This document shows positions 55,216 to 64,000 of a stretch of 64,000 bases of DNA, piece by piece (positions within the stretch are counted from its first letter, which is position 1; every line of letters begins with the position of its first letter). Source of the stretch: Polydactylus sextarius. Taxonomy: Eukaryota; Chordata; Actinopteri; Polynemidae. Where the stretch lies: assembly GCA_016801845.1 (NCBI GenBank), contig CM028916.1:16429514-16493513 (forward strand). Direction: 5' to 3'. A program made the translations under genes and the position numbers. Under the pieces are notes generated by a model, which was not told the origin of the DNA, did not search any database, and was given only the letters and a program-made list of their open reading frames with translations.

Positions 55216-56020
55216 GATAAGCGCACGGCAGCGGCCTCTTCATTCCCGATAAGCCCCTAAACCCATTATTTATGAAATGATTCATTATTATTTGGCTGTC
55301 GTGGGCTATATAGGCTTGTGGAGGGCAAAGCATTTAAAAAAGCAAACAGGCACAGCACAACGGCCTGTAACAACGTGAGCTAGTGTATACTGTAGCCTGA
55401 GCTATAGTTGAGGTGTTTTTAATTTTTTTTTTTTTTTTTTTTTTTGATGAAAGAAACAAAAGCTCAGGTTAAGCTTTTGACCTATTTCTATTTTCAACAA
55501 AGGGCTTTTTCACTAAGCCCATTTAAAATAAGAAAACTGATGATATGCAGAGGGTCATTTACCCTTTTAAATCTTATATTTATTTGTTTATTTATTTATT
55601 TTATTTTGAAAAAAAAAAAAACATAATATATAGTCCATATCTCTTTTTCTGAGCCTTGTGGTTAGATGTGCCACTGATACAATTAGCCTATTAAAAGTGA
55701 CTGGGGTCTAATTAGCCTATGATAACGATGTCTTAATTGGATGTGAAGCGATTCTTTACAATAAACAAATAAATAAATAAATGAGCCCTCTTTTTTTTTC
55801 TTGTCATGGTTTGTGTCTGGGGTGGGGAGGGAGCAGTGGGGGTGGAGGGGTGGAGTGAGGGGGATTGGGGGGGGGGGTTTGGTCGGCGGTTCCCCGGGGT
55901 CCACGGGGAGTCATGGCTGGAGGAGATAAAAGCGCTTCGGCTTCTGGTCCATCAGATAAAACAGCAGCAACATCAACGGTGACACGCTATCAGAGCACAT
56001 TCAGGACAGCCTAAATGGTA
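55216..56020. promoter_or_regulatory. Candidate tal1 upstream GATA elements
   Basis: Four (A/C)GATAA motifs in plus orientation occur at 55215, 55247, 55924 and 55954. The first two flank a GC-rich block, and a TATATA lies at 55306. TAL1 promoters in vertebrates are GATA-dependent, so these are reasonable candidates. A G-rich/T-rich low-complexity block separates the pairs. Confidence 0.4.
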
Positions 56021-56160
56021 GCAGGTACATCCTAATAACGGATTTCCCACACTGACTTTTTTTTCCTCCTGTAGTCAAATAAATGAATATATTTAAATAA
56101 CCAAATAAATGTGTGTATTTAAATAATACAGCCTGCACAAATTAAAACAAACAAACAAAC

Positions 56161-56211
<51 letters not shown>

Positions 56212-57511
56212 GTGTGGAAATCTTACACGTTACACGTTTTACACACATTTTTAAAGCAGATGCTTAAAAAAAAAAGCAGTGAGCAACAATCAGTCAGTCA
56301 CGACCTTTAAACAAACAGCAGTCACGACTATCATTCCACATCCTGTGCTTACAACATCAGCACTGTCTGACCTTCTTATTTTGTTCTATAGCCTTCATCT
56401 TCGAGTGAAACTAGGATTATTCTGAGATTACTTTTTTTTTAAGGCAAGAGGCATGCAAATAAAAATTCCCCCATGATCTAGAATTGGGTAATAGTTTCAC
56501 TATCCAATCGAGAGAGTAACTGTGCATTATTATTCTAATTGGATATTGTTCCAAACATATTCTAAATATTTTAAATATCTCACATAATATGGCACACTTG
56601 TGTAGATGTGTGACATTTTTTATTATGTCAGTGTGGATACTCATTTATTGTGTGTATTCAAGAATATTTTTTTTTCTTTCTTTGACAAAATAAAACATTT
56701 TATTCAGAAGCAAACCAGCATCAATCTCATGAGGAAACAGATGATACAACACAAATAAAATAAAGGGACCACACAATGTCCCAGGGAAATATGATGCATG
56801 GGGGAAAAAAAAGAAAATAAATATTAGCAGCTGCTGCACAGTGATGGGCACCAATGTGTATTAATGCATCTTTAGTGTCAGGGAGTCATGGGCCAAGAGA
56901 ATATCTGTGGCACATCCTTACATATGTCAATCAATCATATGAAAAAAATCAACACGAGCAAAGGGAATAGAGCTGTACAAAAATTTAAACATGCAACAAA
57001 ATATGGTTCTTATCAATAATTCATATTGTGTGCCATAAAGAGCAAATCAAATAACTCAACAAAATGTAAATGTTTCAGTTTATCCCTATCTGACCATAAA
57101 ACTCAAACATATGCACAGAAACAATAAGCTGGTTAAATAACAGGTTTAAATATTAAGTACAAGTATTTATAATCAAAATTAGAGTCATAATATATATGCT
57201 GAAGTCGGTTTCTAGTGTGATATTCACTATCATTTGGTTTAAGTGTGTGTGCAAGATTTGGCAGTTTTATTGATTTACCATGGTAATACAGGTCTCCTGC
57301 AGTATCATATTGTCAAACATTAGTTTCCACTAATTGAAAATTAACCTCTAACCTTGTTATACCATGTAGCCATTTTGCTATGTGGAATTGCATTGAGATA
57401 TACACCGGCTATCTGGTGCCTACCAGTGGGTTACAGTTCATCAGCTGGGTTTGTTGAATTATAAACTAAGGCTCCAGGAGAAATGGCCGTGTGCCATATC
57501 TATCCTTCCAG
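56021..57511. other. Spacer and 3' UTR of the KIAA1614-like gene
   Basis: No coding exon is seen. A GATA tetranucleotide array is at 56160-56211. TTTATT at 56699-56704 (AATAAA on the minus strand) is a candidate poly-A signal for the downstream minus-strand gene. Confidence 0.5.
56160..56211. repeat. (GATA)13 microsatellite
   Basis: Perfect GATA tetranucleotide run of about 52 bp. Confidence 0.95.
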
Positions 57512-60500
57512 TCAGCGCTGGACACGGCGCGCTGGCATGATCCGAAGAGAGGTAGTGTTTTCCCGGGTCATAAGCCGCGTCACCTGCTCCAGACTGAGAC
57601 CAGCCACTGCCTCACCATTCACCTGCAGAATTTCATCACCAATTCCAAGGAGACCTAAATAGGTGCCTTCTCCGCTACCGTCACCCACTTTCTCTATGTA
57701 CACACCTGAGAGAGGAAGACAATAAAAGGGGAAGAGCAAGAAGGATTAGAAATTATAACATAAGAGTGTAAGTAAAATTCAACAAGAGGAGTCATAAAGG
57801 TGAAAAACAGAGACAGACAATGCTTTCATTTGAGGTGAACTAAATAAACAGTGTAAACTAGTGTAATTAATATATAAGACCTTTATATGATAAGATAGGA
57901 TCTGTATGTCACAACAGCTAACAAGTAATAACAAAGAATGGAATAAAATACAACTTAATAAATTAAATACAGTCAAATAAAATAAAGTTAATTGAAACTA
58001 AATAGTACCACTATTCACAAGAATAAAACATGGCTGTAGTGAAAAACCATACGAAGTGAGACATTAGCAGGTATATAAGTAAGTAACAATAAGAAGTGTA
58101 ACTGTGCAATAGTGCAGCATATATGATGAATATATCTACATGAATGCGAGATGTAATGTAAACATACTATATATCATATTTCTATACATATTATCGCTGT
58201 GTGCAACATTACACACACTGTGTGTTTGTGTGTGTGTGGTAAGCATGATGACAGTGTGTTCATTGCTGTTGTTGTATGTAAATTAATCTCTGGTTCATAT
58301 CAGTGTTTTGATACTTGGTGGATACGTGGTGATGTGATCTGAGTATGTTTGATTACCTATAGCATCCATAATCAACAACCACGGACTTTAACAGTAAAGT
58401 CAAGTCAGTTTTATAGAATAAAAAATCTTTTCATAAAGATTGTTGTTAAAGAAGCAACATTCCCACTCTTTTCTATTTTCACTGTCCATGACATTAACAA
58501 TAAGAAACAATAATCTTACCCCCTAAAATTAACAAACAACAAATTGTAGGAGGTATTTCTAAATTTACCTGTGTCTGGTCGACCTTTGCCTCTTGAAATG
58601 ACAAAACCAAAAGGACCATTTGGAGGTCTGATGAGCTCCAGGAGAAGAGTCCCATCAGGGAAAGCCTGGGCAACCCGGCCAACCGGTCGTAGTACTCTGG
58701 AGGTGACTACATCGTCAACACTCAGGGCCCTGTGAAGCTCAATCTGAGGGCTATCAGGGCTGTGTAGGCAAAAATTTAGTTCTTGTTATTTCTATAGTAA
58801 ACTGCTGAAGACAAATAAATGTCAAATGTAGTTTTTCTTATGTATTTCAATTTTCTTGATACCTACCTGGGCGCTAGGCCATATGGTATTTGCACTTCTC
58901 CCAATATTGTGGAACGCTCTGTTCTTTTCTCTAAACTCTGTACTGAAGAGGCTTTGCGCAGTTGGGCCAGTGGCAGCACCTAGTGGCAAATAAATGGAAC
59001 TGTAACAAATCGTGTATTTCATATTGGCATATCAGCTTTTGGAGCTTTATCCATTTGGCTCTAATATCCCTCTAAAACTAACAGAGTTTTGGCACCACAG
59101 GCACACATTATGCTAATAGGGGCTGTGATTGGCTGGAGCAGAAAGTTGTTTACATCTGTTTAGTCTTTTCTGGTAGCTGCCAAGAGGACAACCAGGATGG
59201 CTACCACAGAAAGTGGAGATGTATAAATGCATTATTTGTGCTGCCAGTGTCTGGCAGTAATACTTCAAAGCCTTGGCTGGTCCACTGTGGCCAATAAGTG
59301 GTGAAAGGTACTTCAAAGCAGAACTGGTTTTAAAGTTTAAAAGACATGTAAATAGGATGCTCTCCCCCTGTGTGTTACCTTTTTCGAGGTAGCAATCATG
59401 TTTATTTAGGAGTGAAATACAACAAAAATAAAGAGAATACAAAGACAATCACAGAACTTCACAATGCTCCAGAACAAAAAATAACATGAAATAAAAACTG
59501 TACTCTTGCTCACAGTGTTCAGGGTCTGTAGTGAGGGTGTCCTCTGTATGGTTGGCTGAGGTCTGCGTGTGGGGCTTGGGGAAGCAGAGCTGGCCCTGGG
59601 GGCAGCAGGGATACTGAGCTGCTCCATGCTGCTGGAGCGACCTCCTTTAACAAGTCTACCAACGCTGTTCAGACCGATGGATGAAAAGAAACGACGCAGA
59701 AAGAGCTTTGGCCGTCCATCAAGCTTTCTGTAGAATGAAAGTAAAAATAAAATAAATATTTCATAATAAATGGTGATGTAGAGTTAGATATTTGCAGTAC
59801 AGAGACAATTACATAATACAGGAATGTGGACCTTTGAAGAGTAGTTGAGTGAAATGAAATTATTATTGCAATGGTTTTTTTATACTGCTGGTGCTATCAA
59901 TTTCCACAAGAGGGCAGTGTTGAATTGATATTCACAAAATATTAACCTGGGGCTGTAGGTCAAGTTTTAATCTCAAAACTACTACCATTGGAACGCTCAA
60001 GTCATCTAGGGATTGGCACTGGGTGGAGGCAAGGCATTTATTGCCTAAGCTATGACTAGAGCATTGTTGTCACCTGGACCCGTCACAGTTTTCCTCCCAT
60101 AATGCCTCAGCTTTCAGATGTTCTGCTCTCAGTAACTCAGCTCTGAGGTCTTCGGCCCGAGACAAACCCAGACCTCGCAGAGATGGACGGCAATCAGGAA
60201 CAGAACCAGGGTCTCCACTTAGACCTGTAGATAGAAAACAACTCACTGAGTAACTCATTTCTAATCTATTCATTTGTGTTTCACTTTGAGAGATTTTCAA
60301 TATAAAATGTTCTCAGTATTATGAGTATTGAGTATTCAGCATTATTGCACAAACTGAAGTGAAAAAAACAAAAACAAAAAACAAAAAACAAAACTGAACA
60401 AAAAAAAGTTCTCCTTCCACTGTTCCACCATGTAATCAAAAGGGTACCACTGTAATCTATACCATTAATATTTATGTGTAATTTAGAAGTGTTTGTAAAG

Positions 60501-63500
60501 TAAAAATTAAATGGTATTTTATACTTGCGCTTCATTATATTTTGGGGGGGATTTTCAATAATTCTACTTGAAGGTAAATCTTAATATAGGACTTATAAGA
60601 TATAGTTAAACACAAAATACAAATATTTTTCCACCATTACAGACATTCCATGGCCCGAGCTATCTACACTATATACTTCAGGAACTTAAATCTATTCATG
60701 ACTCTGCGCAGCCACAATATACCCTCACCTGTTCCATCTGAAGTGGCATCCCAGTGTTCATCAGCTGAAAGGTCTGAGGCTGATCGGGCTGGGGAGTATC
60801 TCAAAGTGGAGGGCCGCACACAGTGCACTGGGCTGCTTGTTGTAGGCGTCCCTTGGGTTAAAGGAACTGGAGACTCCCTTCTTGGATCTGGAGAATCCTG
60901 AGGAGCTGAATGCTGAGACCCGCCCTCTCCTCCCTGATTAGAAGTATGGAACTGAACTGTGGACTGACCAGCAGCAGAGCGGTTGCTTGAGCTTGACTTT
61001 AGTGCTGACTTTAAAGGAAACAATGGGGTAGTGGAGTCCCTGAGTCCACCGGATGCCTCCAACAAACATGGTTCAAGAGCGATGGGGCTGCCTGGGGCGA
61101 ATGAGACGGCTCTGCTCACATTGACCCTGTTCCTAGGATTTGAGTTACGGCGTTGAGCCCATGATGGACCATAAGGACCGTGGCCGGACTCCAGACGACT
61201 TTCTCCTTTCCTGCTCCGCCTCCTGAGTTTCCCAAAACCTGATGACTTCCACCCTGTGCTGCTCTCTTTATTTTCCCCTAGTACAAAAGCTCCAGCAAAA
61301 GTGACAGTTAGAGGAGCTTTAGGACGGGTACTTGCCTCTGTCTTGTTTGGAGGCACCCAGCGAGGGGATGGTTTTCCCCGTGAGTCTTCTGGGCTGCCAG
61401 GCTTCTGTAACTCAACGTTCTGTGAATCTGATGGTGATAAGACTGGCTGAGGTTCCCTGACTACAGAGCCGCATGACTCGCACTTCTTCACCAGCACTAT
61501 TATCTCTTTAATCACTGTTGTCGTTTCACCATTGTTACCAACATCTTCCTGTTTTTGTGATGGAGGCAATGAGACACTTCTGTGGCTTTTGCCTCTCTCT
61601 GAACCACTAACACTAGAATCTGTATTACTCTCTTTATTCTTAGACTTTGAGCCTCCAGGCCTACCACGCTGTCTAACCCGATCCAAGTAACGAGACTCTG
61701 CTTCTTTCTCTGATTCATCTTCAAACCGTACCCGTGTGGGTGAACAACCGTACCGTCTAGATCGTCCTGCTTGGTCAGCGAGGGAAGCGTCTCCTTGAGT
61801 AGGAACAAGTAGGGGACCAGATACAGTTTGAGTTGTAACATCTTCTTTGTTTTGAACAGCTTTCTGTACTAGTGTTGGGCTGGCACAGGGAGACTCAACT
61901 TGCTGTTTTTTTCTGCAAGAAATAACATAGCAGTGCATATTACCTATATTTTAAAGTAACAAATACAATGTTGTCTGTGGCACAAAACAAAAGCAGAGGT
62001 GAACAGGAAATTAGTCATCTCTCAGCACCAGACTGTTGATTAAAGACTCCCCTGACTATGTTCATAAGGCAACCACTGTTAAAACAAAGGTCACAAAATA
62101 AATTAAGAATATGTTGAACTATACTAAGAAAAACTGTATATACTGGGAACGCGTATGTCGCAGCCACTACAGACTGGGTTTGTTTTCTAGCGATGAATAT
62201 CAGACCTGTTACAAATGCTTCTAACTGTAAATTAAGTGAATTTTTCATGCTGATATGAGGGGATTTAAGAATACAACCAGCATTACGTATACACTATTAC
62301 ATAAACAGAGCGAAAGTGAAGCAGAACATTTTCCTGACAATTTCAAAGCATAGTGAGGTTCGAAAGCTTTAACTTTTTTTCAGTTATGCAACATTAGCTT
62401 TGGCGAAACAGGTCAAATTCAAGAGAGGGGTGGATAATGTGGAAAAAGGAGTCTAAGTGAGCTCTAAAGGGAGGGATAAGGGTGAGAGCTAAAAGAACAG
62501 ACAGGAAATGAGTAAACAGTTGTAGCAACAAAGCAATTTAGTGAAAGACCAACAGCTGAGGAGTTAATGGAACTTTTAATTACACCATGATACAAAAACA
62601 GGCGTGGCAAATACCAGAGAACCAGATCTACCTACGTAGATATTTGTTGGCAACTTACTCAGAAGCTCTCTGATCAGAATGTGAGCGTCTGCTGGGAAGA
62701 TCGCCTTTGCTGTGACTAGAGCGAGCCTTGAGTCGTGCTCGTTCCAGGAGACGTTTAGCTTGCTCATGTCTTGGGCTCAAAGGAAGCTCCTCACTGACAG
62801 CAATAAGGGACCTGATGATCAAGAGGAAGAAATAGAACGGTGCTTTAGTACACAGATGAATCATTTAGTTGACAAAAACAATGAGGGAGCAGCTATAGAT
62901 AGAATTTAATGTGTGGCGAGACAATGTTATATTTACTATCTGTCTGACTAAAAGTGAATATTTGATAAAGTCGTCAAATGTGCAAAGCTTGTTTTGTGTT
63001 GTGACATATCCAGCGACATCATATTCCCCACAGATTGACAGGACATAGAGTGAATCAAACTGCATCTTCCTAAGCTGTCTTATGTAATATCAAACAGATA
63101 GAAAGAGGCGTGGCACTGGTGGTGAGCAGCAGAGCAACGTCATCCATCCATCTATCCCTATGCCCAGTTGCTAAGCTGCTCTGCATTGTGCTTCATCGTC
63201 TGTACTCGTCTTTATCCCCCAGCCCAGTGATAAAGATAGCATGATACACCAGCCATGTGGATTATCCTTGTAATGGACTGAGTGTGATTCATTCTCTCCT
63301 GTGTTAGAGGGAGAGAACAGTGTGTTTCAATAGATTATAGTAGTTTATCATGTCAATGTTTTATCCCAACACTGCCAAATGTGGTATAATTAACAGAGTG
63401 TTTTGGTATCTTATGTAGGTGATTCATTTTGCAGTTTGTAATGATGATGTTAATAATACACTCTGTAATAACATTAGTCTCTAAAGTGTCTCAGCCTTTG

Positions 63501-64000
63501 TTGATTGATATCAAATGAATAATTTAGAAAAAGAGCTACACGCAGTTAGAAAAAAGAATGAGAAATAAGTGTTTTTATTGCTGTACTGCATAAAACATGT
63601 TCAGTCTCTCTAATTCATTTATTTTTGTTTTACTTATTCTAAATATGAAACCATCAAGTAAAACATTAAGTTTTTATCCATTGTCTCATCTGCAGTAGTC
63701 ACAATGTTTTCAGACTCCGTCCACCTCTAAAAGTTTCACATCTTATCATAAATGTATTGAATCCCATTGCTGAATCTCCTTGATTATTAAAAACTGTTGT
63801 CACAATAATTGATTTGATGGTGCATGCGGTAGCTTTTTTTTGCCGCTGCTTCAACTCAGGAAAAACTGACAAGTGAAGCTGTTAGACTAAGGAATTTATG
63901 AACGGAGGATATAAATAGTGTATGGGCATTATGTCACAATCTGCCAAATTCACAAAGAAGCATAGCATCACTCACCTCAAATAGGGTTCAAGTTCCTGAG
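57512..64000 (-). CDS. KIAA1614-like protein with C-terminal PDZ domain (5' end outside window)
   Basis: Partial gene with eight exons on the minus strand: 64000-63976 (cut by the edge), 62811-62659, 61912-60729, 60224-60074, 59724-59514, 58979-58867, 58759-58569 and 57705-57512. All phases agree and give about 740 C-terminal residues. Visible parts are an Arg-rich helix (RHEQAKRLLERARLKARSS), VRFEDESEKEAESRYLDRVR, a long Ser/Pro-rich disordered exon with a KKCESCG motif, LRRFFSSIGLNSVGRLVKGG, and a PDZ domain split over the last two exons. The PDZ runs from the GPFGFVISRGKG carboxylate loop through GVYIEKVGDGS and LGIGDEILQVNG to the end RRVQR. The blocks match my memory of KIAA1614 (human 1q25, DUF4685 family); function is unknown. 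The 59724 exon has tandem acceptors; only the distal one (AAAG|C) keeps the frame. Confidence 0.7.

Noticed and set aside
55031..55333. 100-residue minus-strand open frame upstream of tal1
   Set aside because: It runs through a TG microsatellite and overlaps the 5' untranslated exon and GATA region. It has no domain and no splice support.
55900..56040. Possible plus-strand first exon (GATAAAAG, then ATGGTAGCAG|GTACAT)
   Set aside because: No matching downstream plus-strand exon was found before the minus-strand KIAA1614-like gene.

Overview
The window is eukaryotic nuclear DNA from a ray-finned fish, most likely a percomorph-type teleost (inference). The genes have many short introns with GT/AG boundaries. 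The proteins are vertebrate ones (IL-12 p35, ZP3, otolin, TAL1, SCHIP1, PPM1L, ARL14), and microsatellites are abundant. All gene models below were assembled by hand from reading frames, splice sites and matching exon phases. No database search was possible.

Layout, left to right. (1) 1-7.3 kb: a tandem pair of paralogous secreted proteins, each with one four-cysteine ZP-N-like domain followed by a Pro/Thr-rich tail. I cannot name them and consider them the most novel content. The second copy carries an apparent 1-nt frameshift near its 3' end. (2) 8.7-17.2 kb, + strand: schip1 with two alternative first coding exons. (3) 20.3-21.8 kb, + strand: il12a, with a kappa-B site, a TATA box and an AU-rich 3' UTR. 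(4) 24.0-26.6 kb, + strand: an eight-exon ZP3-type egg-coat gene. (5) 28.4-28.9 kb, + strand: a single-exon C3orf80-like membrane protein. (6) 29.9-30.5 kb, - strand: arl14, followed by a decayed ARF/ARL copy at about 32 kb. (7) 35.3-41.1 kb, - strand: ppm1l. (8) 44.1-46.0 kb, + strand: otolin-1 (otol1). (9) 51.1-55.2 kb, - strand: tal1 with a 5' untranslated exon. (10) 57.5-64 kb, - strand: a KIAA1614-like PDZ protein that runs off the right edge.

The order schip1 - il12a - C3orf80-like - arl14 - ppm1l - otol1 matches human 3q25-q26 as I recall it. The human block IFT80-SMC4-TRIM59-KPNA4 is absent and a zp3-like gene is present instead. After otol1 the synteny changes to tal1/KIAA1614, whose human counterparts lie on chromosome 1. 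The genes do not form one pathway. The two ZP-N genes and the ZP3 gene may share an oocyte/egg-coat role, and otol1 is an otolith matrix protein. The remainder are regulators of signalling, immunity and haematopoiesis.
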